Shown here piece by piece: positions 14,782 through 25,200 of a DNA stretch of 40,505 nt (the stretch's first letter is position 1; each line of letters opens with the position of its first letter). The DNA lies in assembly GCA_947625575.1 (NCBI GenBank), contig CANQOV010000007.1, forward strand, positions 1 to 40,505. The letters run 5' to 3'. Below the pieces are notes generated by a model. That model was not told the origin of the DNA. It made no database searches and saw only the letters and a list, made by a program, of their open reading frames with translations. A program made the position numbers and the translations under genes. Source of the stretch: an uncultured Bacilli bacterium (GTDB lineage Bacteria > Bacillota_I > Bacilli_A > RF39 > UBA660).

Positions 14782-15317
14782 TGGATAAGAAGTGGTATGT
14801 TGTTAATACTTATTCTGGGCATGAGAAAAAAGTTCAAGAGAAATTGATGATGCGTACTGAATCTATGGGTATGCAAGATTATATTTTCCGTGTTATTGTT
14901 CCGGAGGCTAAAGAAGTTGAGGTTAAAGACGGCGTAAAAAAAGAAAAGATTAAAAAGTTATTTCCCGGATATGTTTTAGTGGAAATGATTATGACTGATG
15001 AAGCTTGGTTTATTGTACGTAATACTCCGGGTGTTACAGGTTTTATTGGCTCTAGTGGTAAGGGTGCTAAACCTACACCATTACAACCTTATGAAGTTGA
15101 TAAGATATTAAATAGTATGGGTATGTCTAGATTGGAAGTTTCTACTGATTTAGCTGTTGGTGAATTGGTTAAGGTTGTTTCTGGACCTTTTGCGGGTATG
15201 GAAGGCAAGATAGAAAGTTTAGATTTAGAAAATAGTATTGTTTATGTTTTATTAGATTTATTTGGACAAGAAACTTCAGTAGAAGTAGAATTGTCACAAA
15301 TTGAAAAAACTGCATAA
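14781..15317 (+). CDS. nusG: Transcription termination/antitermination factor NusG
   Basis: 178 residues. N-terminal NGN domain from KKWYVVNTYSGHEKKVQEKL to about residue 110 (FPGYVLVEMIM, VRNTPGVTGFIGS) and C-terminal KOW domain (VGELVKVVSGPFAGMEGKIE). NusG rides on RNA polymerase, affects pausing and couples transcription to translation. The start overlaps the secE stop by one base. The gap behind it holds a separate promoter and an L1-binding leader for rplK. Confidence 0.96.
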   Translation: MDKKWYVVNTYSGHEKKVQEKLMMRTESMGMQDYIFRVIVPEAKEVEVKDGVKKEKIKKLFPGYVLVEMIMTDEAWFIVRNTPGVTGFIGSSGKGAKPTPLQPYEVDKILNSMGMSRLEVSTDLAVGELVKVVSGPFAGMEGKIESLDLENSIVYVLLDLFGQETSVEVELSQIEKTA

Positions 15318-15323
15318 TTTTGC

Positions 15324-15352
15324 TTGCAATTTTTATGAATAAATGTTATTAT
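15324..15352 (+). promoter_or_regulatory. Promoter of the rplK-rplA operon
   Basis: TTGCAA (15324-15329), 17 bases, TATTAT (15347-15352) with an upstream TG (TGtTATTAT). Predicted start near 15359, before the L1-binding mimic. Confidence 0.7.
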
Positions 15353-15384
15353 TTAGTCGCTATGTATTTTTTGTACATATATTA

Positions 15385-15422
15385 AGTGGGAGGTGCGGAT
15401 ACAACAAACTGTTATGACCACT
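15385..15422 (+). promoter_or_regulatory. L1-binding mRNA motif, first copy (rplK leader)
   Basis: AGTGGGAGGT at the 5' side and ATGACCACT at the 3' side can pair as AGTGG/CCACT. GTGGGAGG and ACCAC are the two strands of the L1-binding helix of 23S rRNA (H76 region). Ribosomal protein L1 is known to repress its own operon by binding such mimics, so this is the expected autoregulatory site upstream of rplK. Confidence 0.65.
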
Positions 15423-15453
15423 CGCGAGAAATTTTAAATTGGAGGTGTTTTTC

Positions 15454-16062
15454 GTGGCAAAAAAAGAAGTTGTAAAAGTAGTTAAGTTACAAATTGCTGC
15501 AGGTAAAGCTACACCAGCTCCACCAGTAGGAACTGTTTTAGGACCAGCAGGAATTAATTTAGGAGAGTTCTGTACAAAGTATAATGAAGCTACAAGAGAT
15601 AAAATGGGAGATATTTTACCTGTTGAAATCTCTATTTATGAAGATCGTTCATTTGATTTTGTAATTAAGACTCCACCATCACCTTTTTTAATTAAAAAGT
15701 ATGCTAAAATAGATAAGGCTTCTGGTAAGGGAGCTAATCAAATTGTTGCAACTTTAACAAAGGAACAAGTAAAGGAAATTGCTGAAATTAAGTTGCCAGA
15801 TTTAAATGCTTATGATGTTGAACACGCAATGAGTATCATTGAAGGTACTGCAAGAAACATGGGTGTTGCTGTAAAAGGTGTTAATGATAAGGAACTTGAA
15901 GAACAAGGTAAAGCTGCTATGCTTGAAGAAAAGGAAATGGCTGAAAGAGCACAAGAACTTGAAGCTATGGAAGCTGAAGTTAAAGAACATGCTACTGTTG
16001 AAGTTCCAGATTCAACTGATGAAGTAAAAAAAGAAGATAACGAAGAAAAAGAAGAAGAATAA
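15454..16062 (+). CDS. rplK: 50S ribosomal protein L11 with an acidic C-terminal extension
   Basis: GTG 15454 after GGAGGTG gives [20 protein letters not shown], 202 residues; the track's TTG 15439 lies just before the ribosome site itself. The N-terminal domain has the proline helix [20 protein letters not shown], and the C-terminal RNA-binding domain includes [12 protein letters not shown] and [14 protein letters not shown]11 binds the GTPase-associated centre of 23S rRNA. A normal L11 ends near residue 141; here about 60 more residues follow (from [11 protein letters not shown]), almost all acidic or helical and ending in a run of Glu. The reading is clean, with no frameshift. The tail is unusual, and what it does is unknown. 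Confidence 0.95.
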   Translation: MAKKEVVKVVKLQIAAGKATPAPPVGTVLGPAGINLGEFCTKYNEATRDKMGDILPVEISIYEDRSFDFVIKTPPSPFLIKKYAKIDKASGKGANQIVATLTKEQVKEIAEIKLPDLNAYDVEHAMSIIEGTARNMGVAVKGVNDKELEEQGKAAMLEEKEMAERAQELEAMEAEVKEHATVEVPDSTDEVKKEDNEEKEEE

Positions 16063-16085
16063 TAATTAATATACATAGGGTTACC

Positions 16086-16120
16086 TATGTGGGAGGTATA
16101 TAATCCGCAAATACCACATA
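16086..16120 (+). promoter_or_regulatory. L1-binding mRNA motif, second copy (rplA leader)
   Basis: TATGTGG (16086-16092) pairs with CCACATA (16114-16120). The left strand continues GTGGGAGGTA and the right strand reads AAATACCAC, both matching the 23S rRNA L1 site closely. It lies between rplK and rplA, 14 bases before the rplA start. The track reads it as 16 extra residues of L1, which is wrong. Confidence 0.7.
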
Positions 16121-16134
16121 AGGAGGAATTAGAT

Positions 16135-16830
16135 ATGAAAAGAGGAAAAAATTATAAGACTCTAGTTGCTAAAGTAGAAAAAGGCAAACTATATTCTAAA
16201 GAAGAAGCTGTTAAACTTGTAAGAGAACTTTCTAGTTGCAAGTTTGATGCTACTGTTGATATTGCTATGAATCTTAATTTAGATGTTAAAAAAGCAGATC
16301 AACAATTAAGAGGAGCTTTACAGTTACCACATGGTACTGGTAAAAGTGTTAGAGTTTTAGTTATAGCTAAAGGTGAATATGCTACACTTGCTAAAAATGC
16401 TGGTGCTGACTATGTTGGAGAAGTTGAATTATTAGAAAAAATGCAAAAAGAAAATTGGTTTGATTTTGATGTAATGATTGCTACTCCTGATATGATGCCT
16501 GTTTTAGGTAAGTATGGTAAGTTATTAGGACCAAAAGGTTTAATGCCAAATCCTAAAACTGGTACTGTAACAACTGCAGTTGATAAAGCAGTTATGGAAG
16601 CTAAAGCTGGTAGAGTTGAGTATCGTACTGATAGTTATGGTAATGTTCACGGTGTTATTGGTAAAGTTTCATTTAGTGAAAGTGATTTATTAGATAATTT
16701 AAATGCTTTTGTTAAGACAATAATTAAATTAAGACCAACTTCAGTTAAGGGTACTTATATTAAATCAGTTGCAATTTCTGCAACTATGGGTCCATCTGTT
16801 AAAATAGATCAAAATAGTTTTGACAATTAA
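16135..16830 (+). CDS. rplA: 50S ribosomal protein L1
   Basis: ATG 16135, after AGGAGG, gives [20 protein letters not shown], 231 residues, the usual length. Typical L1 features: [63 protein letters not shown] and the closing [17 protein letters not shown]1 forms the stalk near the ribosomal E site and represses its own mRNA. Its last codons carry the -35 box of the next operon's promoter. Confidence 0.96.
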   Translation: MKRGKNYKTLVAKVEKGKLYSKEEAVKLVRELSSCKFDATVDIAMNLNLDVKKADQQLRGALQLPHGTGKSVRVLVIAKGEYATLAKNAGADYVGEVELLEKMQKENWFDFDVMIATPDMMPVLGKYGKLLGPKGLMPNPKTGTVTTAVDKAVMEAKAGRVEYRTDSYGNVHGVIGKVSFSESDLLDNLNAFVKTIIKLRPTSVKGTYIKSVAISATMGPSVKIDQNSFDN

Positions 16831-16848
16831 TAAAAATTTAGTTATAAT
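16820..16848 (+). promoter_or_regulatory. Perfect consensus sigma-A promoter for rplJ-rplL
   Basis: TTGACA (16820-16825), exactly 17 bases, TATAAT (16843-16848). The -35 overlaps the final codons of rplA. The only perfect consensus promoter I found in the window. Confidence 0.85.
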
Positions 16849-16861
16849 ATTTAGTGATTTA

Positions 16862-16956
16862 GGTGCCAAAGACAGTAGGTGTTAAAGTAAATCCTACCGA
16901 GGGACTATACTATTGATAGTTAGGAGTCTTTGGATTGGGCTCCTTTTTTAGGCACT
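16862..16956 (+). ncRNA. Ribosomal protein L10 leader (attenuator)
   Basis: The segment GCCAAAGACAGTAGGTG, then CCTACCGAGGG, is the conserved core of the L10 leader, the site bound by L10-(L12)4. CCAAAGAC (16866-16873) is fully complementary to GTCTTTGG (16926-16933). That pairing shares base 16926 with the terminator hairpin AGGAG/CTCCT (16922-16944), which is followed by a T run, so the two folds exclude each other. GGTGCC (16862) and GGCACT (16951) close the outer stem. Transcription probably ends when L10 is in excess. Confidence 0.85.
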
Positions 16957-16982
16957 TATATATATTTATAAGGAGGGTGTGT

Positions 16983-17474
16983 ATGCCAAGTAAAAAAGTT
17001 TTGGATGAGAAGAAGAATATTGTTTCTGAAATTAAGTCTAAAGTTCAAAACTCTAAGAGTATTGTTTTGTTTGACTATCGTGGTTTAACTGATAATGCTT
17101 GTAAGAATTTAAGAGTTAAGTTAAGAGATATTTCTTCAGATTACAAAGTTTATAAGAACACTTTGCTTAAACTTGCTTTCCATGATTTAGATATGGATTT
17201 AGATCAATATTTGGAAGGTCCTACTGCGATAGCATTTTCACAAGATGATGTTGGAGCAGTTAAGATTTTATCAGATGTTGCTCGTGATAATGAAGCTTTA
17301 GTTTTAAAAGCTGGTGTTATTGAGGGTGAAGTCGCTGATAAGACTAAGCTTTCATATTTTGCAAGTATCCCATCAAGAGAAGGATTATATACTATGCTTG
17401 CTGGTGGTATGATACAAATTGCAAAAGATTTATCTATTGCTCTTAATTTATATGCAGAGCAAAAACAAAATTAA
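16983..17474 (+). CDS. rplJ: 50S ribosomal protein L10
   Basis: ATG 16983, after AAGGAGGG, gives MPSKKVLDEKKNIVSEIKSK, 163 residues. The track's start at 16935 lies in the L10 leader terminator and is false. Conserved parts: SKSIVLFDYRGLTDNACKNL, YKVYKNTLLKLAF, EGPTAIAFSQDD and ASIPSREGLYTMLAGG. L10 is the base of the L7/L12 stalk; its C-terminal helix carries L12 dimers. It is co-transcribed with rplL, 25 bases downstream. Confidence 0.95.
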   Translation: MPSKKVLDEKKNIVSEIKSKVQNSKSIVLFDYRGLTDNACKNLRVKLRDISSDYKVYKNTLLKLAFHDLDMDLDQYLEGPTAIAFSQDDVGAVKILSDVARDNEALVLKAGVIEGEVADKTKLSYFASIPSREGLYTMLAGGMIQIAKDLSIALNLYAEQKQN

Positions 17475-17499
17475 AATAAGGAAATAGGAGGAATTTAAA

Positions 17500-17865
17500 A
17501 TGGCTAAGTTAAATAAAGAAGAATTTATTAGTTCATTAAAAGAAATGACATTATTAGAAATTAAAGAATTAGTTGACGCAATGAAGGAGGAATTTGGTGT
17601 TGATCCAAGTGCTGTAGCAGTAAGTGCTGCTCCAGTTGCTCAAGCTGAAGAAGGACCATCTACTTTAACAGTTGTTTTAACAAACGCTGGTGCTGCTAAG
17701 ATTAATGTAATTAAGATTATTCGTGATGTTACTGGTCTTGGTCTTAAAGACGCTAAAGATTTAGCAGATAATGGTGGTAATATTAAAGAGAACATTTCTA
17801 GTGATGAAGCTAATGAACTAAAAGCTAAATTAGAAGAAGCTGGAGCTACAGTTGAATTAAAATAG
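17500..17865 (+). CDS. rplL: 50S ribosomal protein L7/L12
   Basis: 121 residues behind TAGGAGG. N-terminal dimerisation helices (MAKLNKEEFISSLKEMTLLE), a short alanine-rich hinge (AVAVSAAPVAQAEE) and a C-terminal factor-binding domain (INVIKIIRDVTGLGLKDAKD, KAKLEEAGATVELK). It recruits elongation factors to the ribosome as the stalk protein held by L10. A strong terminator follows. Confidence 0.96.
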   Translation: MAKLNKEEFISSLKEMTLLEIKELVDAMKEEFGVDPSAVAVSAAPVAQAEEGPSTLTVVLTNAGAAKINVIKIIRDVTGLGLKDAKDLADNGGNIKENISSDEANELKAKLEEAGATVELK

Positions 17866-17880
17866 TTTAAATTTAGTTTA

Positions 17881-17918
17881 AAAGCCATGCTATTTATATA
17901 TATAGCATTTGGCTTTTT
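17881..17918 (+). terminator. Intrinsic terminator after rplL
   Basis: AAAGCC plus TGCTAT pairs with ATAGCA plus GGCTTT across a short loop; TTTTT follows. Confidence 0.85.
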
Positions 17919-17939
17919 GTGTTATGAAGGAGATAAAAT

Positions 17940-18530
17940 ATGAATCATTATTTTACCAATTCTGATATTCCAAGTAATTTAAAAAAAATAGATATTTATA
18001 TAAATAATAAAAGTTTTGTTTTTAATACTGATAATGGTGTTTTTTCTAAAAATAATCTTGATTTTGGTAGTAGAACACTACTTGATGTTTTATTAAACAT
18101 GAATATATATGGTAATGTATTGGATATCGGGTGTGGTTATGGTGTTATTGGTATTATTTTATCTTCTTTTTTTGATAATTTAAGTGTTGATATGGCTGAT
18201 GTTAACAAAAGAGCTATTCATTTATGCAATATGAATATTAAAGAGAATAATGTTTTTGGATGTAATGCTTTTGTTAGTGATGTCTATGATGAAGTTAATC
18301 ATAAATATGATTTTATTGTTACTAATCCACCTATTAGAGCGGGAAAGAAAGTTTTGTATGATTTTTTGTTTAAGGCTAAAAATTATTTAGTTACTGGTGG
18401 ACAATTAATTTTTGTTATTAATAAGGATCAGGGTGCTAAAAGTGTGATAAAAGATTTAAGTTTAGTTGGTAATGTTTCGATTCTTAAAAAAAATAAAGGT
18501 TTTTTTGTAATAAATTGCATTTTTGATTGA
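17940..18530 (+). CDS. ybxB: RsmC-like class I SAM methyltransferase (YbxB)
   Basis: 196 residues. SAM-binding motif I is VLDIGCGYGVIGI near residue 60, the acidic motif II is MADVNKRA, and the catalytic motif IV is TNPPIRAGK near residue 124, the N-P-P-x-R pattern of guanine-N2 rRNA methyltransferases such as RsmC. In Bacillus the homologue YbxB occupies this same place between rplL and rpoB. It probably methylates a guanine in 16S rRNA, though the exact base is not shown for this group. AAGGAG precedes the ATG. Its stop codon overlaps the rpoB promoter -35. Confidence 0.88.
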   Translation: MNHYFTNSDIPSNLKKIDIYINNKSFVFNTDNGVFSKNNLDFGSRTLLDVLLNMNIYGNVLDIGCGYGVIGIILSSFFDNLSVDMADVNKRAIHLCNMNIKENNVFGCNAFVSDVYDEVNHKYDFIVTNPPIRAGKKVLYDFLFKAKNYLVTGGQLIFVINKDQGAKSVIKDLSLVGNVSILKKNKGFFVINCIFD

Positions 18531-18556
18531 CATGTTGTTTATTTTATGTTAATAAT
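18527..18556 (+). promoter_or_regulatory. Promoter of rpoBC
   Basis: TTGACA (18527-18532, overlapping the ybxB stop), 18 bases, AATAAT (18551-18556). Confidence 0.6.
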
Positions 18557-18623
18557 ATAAGTTGGTAATGTGTCTTTTTGACGCATATATTCGTTTAAAA
18601 TTTTGAAAGTAGGGGTGAATAGC

Positions 18624-21600
18624 GTGGCATACAAATTAGTTAGTTGTGGTGACCATCGTAAAAGAAGAAACTTCTCAAAAATCAAAAATACATTTGCGTT
18701 GACTGATTTATTGGAAGTTCAAAAAAAATCATATCAGTGGTTTATTGAAAAAGGTATTAAAGAAGTATTTGAAGATTTATTCCCCGTAGAGAATTTTGCT
18801 GGTACATTATCTTTGGAATTTGGTGATTATCATTTTGATGAGCCTAGATATTCTATTAAGGAGTGCAAGGAAAGATATGCAACTTATGCTGCTCCATTAA
18901 AAGTAGATGTTAGATTATTTAATAATGAAACTGGTGAAGTTAAGGAACAAGAGATATTTTTAGGAGATATGCCTTTGATGACAGAGTCTGGTACTTTTGT
19001 TATTAATGGTGCAGAAAGAGTTATTGTATCTCAATTGGTACGTAGTCCTAGCGTTTATTTTAATCGTGAACAAGATAAAAATGGTAGGCTTTTAATCACG
19101 TCTCAAATTATTCCTACTCGTGGTACTTGGTTAGAGTTTGAATCTGATGCTAGAGATATTCTATATGTTAGAATAGATCGTACAAGAAAAGTTGCTCTTA
19201 CTACAATGCTTCGTGCTTTTGGATTAAGTAGTGATGATGATATTATTAAATTATTTGGAAAAAGTGATTATATTGAGTATACAATTGCTAAAGATTCTAC
19301 TAGAAATACAGATGAAGCTTTAATTGAAATTTATGAAAAGTTAAGACCTGGAGAGCCTGCTACTTTAGATAGTTCTAAAAATCAAATTATTACTAGATTT
19401 TTTGATGAATTTAGGTATGATTTAGCTAAAGTAGGTAGATATAAATTTAATAATAAACTTAATGTTACAGAACGTTTATTAGGACAAGTTTTAGCAGAAG
19501 ATATTAAAGTTGATGGACAAGTTGTAGTTAGTAAAGATACTACTATTACTAAAGATGTTTTAGAGACTTTAAAACCTATATTTGAAAATGGATATGGTGT
19601 TATTGAGGCTAAAATTAATCAAGAGTTAGATACTTATGGTAAAGTTCAACAAGTTATGATTTATAAACCTGGTACTAAACAAAAGATTAAGGTTATTGGA
19701 AATGATCAAACAATTGAGTCAAAAAGACTTACTATTTCTGATTTTTATGCAGCTTGTTCTTATTATTTAAATTTATTAGATGGTGTTGGTAATTTTGATG
19801 AAATTGACCATTTAGGAAATAGACGTGTAAGACAAGTTGGAGAGTTGTTACAAAATCAATTTAGAGTTGGTGTTACTCGTATGGAAAGAGTTATTCGTGA
19901 GAGGATGACTACTCAAGAGATTGAAGAAGTAACTCCTAAGACTTTAATAAATATAAGACCAGTAACTGCTATTTTAAAGGAGTTCTTTGGTAGCAGTCAG
20001 TTATCTCAATTTATGGATCAAAATAATCCTATTGCAGAACTTACTCATAAGAGAAGATTATCAGCATTAGGTCCAGGTGGTTTATCTAGAGATCGTGCTG
20101 GTATGGAAGTTAGAGATGTTAATGAATCTCACTATGGTAGAATTTGTCCTATTGAATCTCCAGAAGGACCAAATATAGGACTTATTACAGCACTTGCTAG
20201 TTATGCTAAAATTGATGATTATGGATTTATTATGACTCCATATCGTAAAGTTGAAAATTGTGTTATTACTGATGAAGTTAAATATTTTACAGCAGATGAA
20301 GAAGCTGATTTAGTTATTTCAGAATCTACTGTTGCAACTGATGAAAATAATAAGATAGTTGCTGATAGTGTTATAGCACGTTATCGTGGAGAAAATATTA
20401 TTGTAACACCAGATAAGGTTGATTATATTGATGTTTCACCACAACAAGTTGTTTCAATAACTACAAGTTGTATACCATTTTTGGAACATGATGATGCAAC
20501 TCGTGCTTTGATGGGTGCAAATATGCAACGTCAAGCTGTTCCACTTTTAAGACCAGAAGCACCATATGTTGGTACTGGTGTAGAGTATATTGCTGCTCGT
20601 GATAGTGGTAGTTGTATTGTGGCTAAAGCAGATGGTGTTGTAAGTTATGTTGACGCAAGAAAGATTGTTATTAAAAATAAACTTGGAGAAGATGTATATT
20701 ATTTAACTGATTTTACTGCTTCTAACCAAGGTACTTGTCTACATCACAAACCAATTGTTAATGTTGGTGATAATGTTAAGAGAAATCATATAATTGCGGA
20801 TGGACCAAGTACAGATATGGGAGAACTTGCATTAGGTAGAAACATGGTTGTAGCATTTACAATGTTTAATGGTTATAACTATGAAGATGCAGTTATCTTA
20901 AATGAAAGATTAGTTAAAGAAGATGCTTATACTACTATTCATATTGAAGATTATGAAATGCCTTGTCGTGAGACTAAATTAGGTCCTGAAGAAATTACAA
21001 GAGATATTCCAAATGTTAGTGAGGAATCTCGTAAGAATCTTGATAGTAATGGTATTGTAAGAATTGGTACTGAAGTAAAAGAAGGAGATATTCTTGTAGG
21101 TAAAGTTACTCCTAAAGGTATGGCAGAACTTACTAGTGAAGAAAAGTTATTGCATGCTATATTTGGAGAAAAGACCCGTGAAGTTCGTGATACTTCTTTA
21201 AGAGTTCCACATGGTGGAGATGGTATTGTTCATGATGTTAAGATATTTACTCGTAAAGATAGTGATGAACTTGCTGCAGGAGTTTCAAAATTAATTCGTG
21301 TATATATAGTTCAGAAACGTAAAATTCAAGTTGGAGATAAAATGGCTGGACGTCATGGTAATAAGGGTGTTATTTCACTTATTTTACCTGAAGAAGATAT
21401 GCCATTTATGCCAGATGGTACACCAGTAGATATAATGCTTAACCCATTAGGAGTTCCATCACGTATGAATCTTGGACAGGTTTTGGAATTACATTTAGGT
21501 ATGGCTGCTAAAAAACTTGGTGTTCACGTTGCTACTCCGGTATTTGACGGTGCTAGTGAAGATGATATATATGCAATGATGAAAGAAGCAGGAATGGATC

Positions 21601-22253
21601 CTGATGGTAAGACTGTTTTATATGACGGTCGTACAGGAAGAAAATTTGATCATCGTGTATCAGTTGGTGTTATGTATATGATAAAACTTCATCATATGGT
21701 TGATGATAAAATGCATGCACGTGCTACTGGTCCATACTCTTTGGTTACTCAACAACCTTTAGGAGGTAAAGCACAATTTGGTGGACAAAGATTTGGAGAA
21801 ATGGAAGTTTGGGCACTTTATGCTTATGGTGCAGCACATACATTACAAGAGATATTAACTGTTAAGTCTGATGATGTTGTTGGACGTGTTAAAGTATATG
21901 AGGCATTGGTAAAAGGAAATAAAGTAAATCAAGCTGGAGTTCCAGAATCGTTTAGAGTTCTTATTAAAGAGTTCCAAGCACTTGGACTTGATATTCAAAT
22001 TATTAATGATAAAAATGAAGTTCTTGACTTAAAAGAAATAGAAAAAGAAGAAGAAAATGAGAATTTAAATTTTGCAATTGATGATTTAGAAATTAAGAAA
22101 ATCACTGATGATAATGAAGTTAGTGAAAATGAACTGATGGGAACGGAAGATTCTTTGGAAGATGATTATTCTGAAGATGATGAAGATGATTCATTTGATG
22201 ATGAGGATATAAGTGATATAGACTTATTAAATGATAGTGAGGAGGAATACTAA
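18624..22253 (+). CDS. rpoB: DNA-directed RNA polymerase subunit beta
   Basis: GTG 18624 follows AGGGGTG by seven to eight bases and gives [17 protein letters not shown], 1209 residues; the track's TTG 18603 adds seven residues that cover the ribosome site. The rifampicin pocket reads [25 protein letters not shown], with Gln, Asp, His and Ser at the positions usually changed in resistance, so it looks wild type. Other hallmarks: [62 protein letters not shown]. After the normal end ([10 protein letters not shown]) comes an acidic tail of about 80 residues ending [18 protein letters not shown]. It is followed one base later by rpoC. Confidence 0.97.
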   Translation: MAYKLVSCGDHRKRRNFSKIKNTFALTDLLEVQKKSYQWFIEKGIKEVFEDLFPVENFAGTLSLEFGDYHFDEPRYSIKECKERYATYAAPLKVDVRLFNNETGEVKEQEIFLGDMPLMTESGTFVINGAERVIVSQLVRSPSVYFNREQDKNGRLLITSQIIPTRGTWLEFESDARDILYVRIDRTRKVALTTMLRAFGLSSDDDIIKLFGKSDYIEYTIAKDSTRNTDEALIEIYEKLRPGEPATLDSSKNQIITRFFDEFRYDLAKVGRYKFNNKLNVTERLLGQVLAEDIKVDGQVVVSKDTTITKDVLETLKPIFENGYGVIEAKINQELDTYGKVQQVMIYKPGTKQKIKVIGNDQTIESKRLTISDFYAACSYYLNLLDGVGNFDEIDHLGNRRVRQVGELLQNQFRVGVTRMERVIRERMTTQEIEEVTPKTLINIRPVTAILKEFFGSSQLSQFMDQNNPIAELTHKRRLSALGPGGLSRDRAGMEVRDVNESHYGRICPIESPEGPNIGLITALASYAKIDDYGFIMTPYRKVENCVITDEVKYFTADEEADLVISESTVATDENNKIVADSVIARYRGENIIVTPDKVDYIDVSPQQVVSITTSCIPFLEHDDATRALMGANMQRQAVPLLRPEAPYVGTGVEYIAARDSGSCIVAKADGVVSYVDARKIVIKNKLGEDVYYLTDFTASNQGTCLHHKPIVNVGDNVKRNHIIADGPSTDMGELALGRNMVVAFTMFNGYNYEDAVILNERLVKEDAYTTIHIEDYEMPCRETKLGPEEITRDIPNVSEESRKNLDSNGIVRIGTEVKEGDILVGKVTPKGMAELTSEEKLLHAIFGEKTREVRDTSLRVPHGGDGIVHDVKIFTRKDSDELAAGVSKLIRVYIVQKRKIQVGDKMAGRHGNKGVISLILPEEDMPFMPDGTPVDIMLNPLGVPSRMNLGQVLELHLGMAAKKLGVHVATPVFDGASEDDIYAMMKEAGMDPDGKTVLYDGRTGRKFDHRVSVGVMYMIKLHHMVDDKMHARATGPYSLVTQQPLGGKAQFGGQRFGEMEVWALYAYGAAHTLQEILTVKSDDVVGRVKVYEALVKGNKVNQAGVPESFRVLIKEFQALGLDIQIINDKNEVLDLKEIEKEEENENLNFAIDDLEIKKITDDNEVSENELMGTEDSLEDDYSEDDEDDSFDDEDISDIDLLNDSEEEY

Positions 22254-22254
22254 G

Positions 22255-25200
22255 ATGGCTATAGATGTTAATAAAATAGAAGCTTTAAAAATTGGTATTG
22301 CATCTCCTGAAAAAATTCGTGATTGGTCATATGGAGAAGTAAAAAAACCTGAAACAATTAATTATCGTACTTTAAGACCTGAAAGAGATGGTTTGTTCTG
22401 TGAAAAGATTTTTGGGCCAACAAAAGATTTTGAGTGTGCTTGTGGTAAGTATAAAAGGGTAAAGTATAAAAATATTATTTGTGATAGATGTGGTGTAGAA
22501 GTTACTCGTTCTAAAGTAAGACGTGAGAGGATGGGTCATATTGAGTTAGCCTCTCCTGTATCACATATTTGGTATTTCAAAGGTGTTCCATCTCGTATGG
22601 GTACAGTTTTGGATATGAGTCAAAGAGATCTTGAAGAAGTACTTTACTTTGTATCTTATGTTGTAATTGATAAAGGTATTGCACCTTTAGAAAATAAGCA
22701 AACATTATCAGAAAAAGAATATCGTTCATATTATGAAAAATATGGTGACGGTTTTAAAGTTGGTATGGGTGCTGAAGCAATTAAAGAATTGTTGAAACAA
22801 GTTGATTTGGAAAAAGAAATTGCTGATATTAGAAAGAAATTAGAAAATGCTCAAGGACAAAAAAGAACTAGTCTATTAAAACGTTTAGATATTTTAGATG
22901 CTTTCTATAAATCTGGTAATAAACCTGAGTGGATGATTATGGATGTTATTCCTGTAATACCTCCAGAACTTAGACCTATGATTCAACTTGATGGTGGCAG
23001 ATTTGCTACTAGTGATTTAAATGATTTATATAGACGGGTTATTAACCGTAATAATCGTTTGAAGAAATTAATTGATTTAGGAGCTCCTACAATAATTATT
23101 CAAAATGAAAAAAGAATGTTACAAGAGGCTGTTGATGCTTTATTTGATAATGGTAGACGTGGTAAGAGTGTAACTGGTGCTGGAAATCGTGCACTTAAGT
23201 CTTTATCTAGTATGTTAAAAGGTAAACAAGGTAGATTTAGACAAAACTTATTAGGTAAACGTGTTGATTATTCTGGTCGTTCTGTTATCGTAGTTGGACC
23301 ATCTTTGAAGATGTATCAATGTGGTTTGCCAAAAGCTATGGCTTTGGAATTATTTAAACCTCATGTTATTCATGGTTTGGTAGAAAAAGATATTGCTCAC
23401 AATATTAAAGCTGCTAAAAAATTAATTGAATCTCAAGATGAGAGAGTTTGGGACGTTGTTGAAGAAGTAATTAAAGAACATCCAGTTATGTTAAACCGTG
23501 CTCCAACATTGCATAGATTAGGTATTCAAGCATTTGAGCCAAAATTGATTGGTGGTAAAGCAATTCGTTTACACCCATTAGTATGTCCTGCATTTAATGC
23601 TGATTTTGATGGAGATCAAATGGCAGTTCATGTTCCACTTTCTGAGGAAGCTCAAGCAGAGGCAAGACTTCTTATGTTAGGTGCTAACAATATTTTACAT
23701 CCAAAAAGTGGTGAGCCAGTTGTAACACCAGCTCAAGATATGGTTTTGGGTAATTATTATCTTACTCAAGAAGAAGTTGACTTGGAAAATGAAGGCCGTG
23801 TACTTAAAGATAGCAATGAAGCTTTAATGGAATATGAAAGAGGAGATTTACCACTTCATTGTCGTATAGCATTAAGAGCTGATTCATTTAAACATAAATT
23901 GTTTACTGAAGAACAAATGGATAAATATTTGATTACTACAGTAGGTAAATTAATATTTAATGAAATTTTACCTGATACTTTCCAATATCTTAATGAGCCT
24001 ACTAAAGAAAATATTGAGGGTATTACTCCAAATAAATATTTTGTTAGTATGGGAGAAAATATCAAAGAGAAGATTAAAGAGTTACCTTTAGTACAACCAT
24101 TTACGGTTAAAGCTTTAAATGATATAATTGCTCAAATATTTAAACGTTATAAAACTACTGAAACATCTATGATGCTTGATAGATTAAAGGATTTAGGATT
24201 TAAATATTCTACTATTTCTGGTACAACTATGTCTGTTCATGATGTAGCTATATCTAAGAATAAACCTGCTATTATAGCAGAAAGTAAGAAAACTGTTGAA
24301 AAGATTAATAAGCAATATGCTCGTGGTTTAATTACGGAAGATGAAAGATTTGAAAGCGTAGTAAAAGTTTGGGAAAAAGCTAAAAATGAAATTCAAAATG
24401 AGTTACAACAAATTGCTGATGAAGATCAAAATAACCCAATATTTATGATGATGAAATCAGGTGCTCGTGGTAAGATTTCACAATTCGTCCAATTATCTGG
24501 TATGAGAGGTCTTATGACTAAACCTGGTGGAAAAGTTATTGAAATTCCAGTTGTTTCATCATTTAAAGAAGGGCTATCTGTTTCTGAATTCTTCTTGTCA
24601 ACTCACAGTGCTCGTAAGGGTAGTGCAGATACAGCACTTAATACTGCGTCAAGTGGATATTTAACTAGACGTTTAGTTGATGTTTCGCAAGATATTATAG
24701 TAAAAGAAGAAGATTGTGGAACTGACTTTGGTGTAATTGTTGAAGCATTTGTCAATGAAAAAGACGGTACAGTAATTGAAGGACTTTATGATCGTATTGT
24801 TGGTAGATATGCTTCTAAAAAAGTTGTTCATCCTGAAACTAAAGAAGTGTTAGTTGATCGTAATCAAATGATTACTGAAAAGATCGCTAAAAATATAGTT
24901 GATAGTGGTGTTGAAAAAGTAGAGATTAGAAGTGTACTTACTTGTAATTGCCGCGGTGGAGTATGTCAGTTATGTTATGGTAAGAATCTTGCTACTGGTA
25001 ATTTAGTTGAAGTTGGAGAAGCAATAGGAATTATGGCTGCTCAATCAATTGGAGAGCCTGGTACACAACTTACTATGCGTACTTTCCATACTGGTGGTGT
25101 TGCAGGTGGCGAGGATATCACTCAAGGTCTTCCTCGTGTTGAAGAGTTATTTGAAGCCCGTAATCCAAAAGGTCAAGCTACAATTGCAACTGTTGCTGGT

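Noticed and set aside
15802-16076. Serine-rich minus-strand ORFs opposite the L11 tail
   Set aside because: They are shadows of the acidic GAA/GAAGAA codons of rplK; no ribosome site or promoter.
16087-16134. Sixteen extra N-terminal residues of L1 in the ORF track
   Set aside because: They cover the L1-binding leader; AGGAGG and ATG 16135 give the normal L1 start.
16935-16982. Extended N-terminus of L10 in the ORF track
   Set aside because: It lies over the attenuator terminator of the L10 leader; ATG 16983 has AAGGAGGG.
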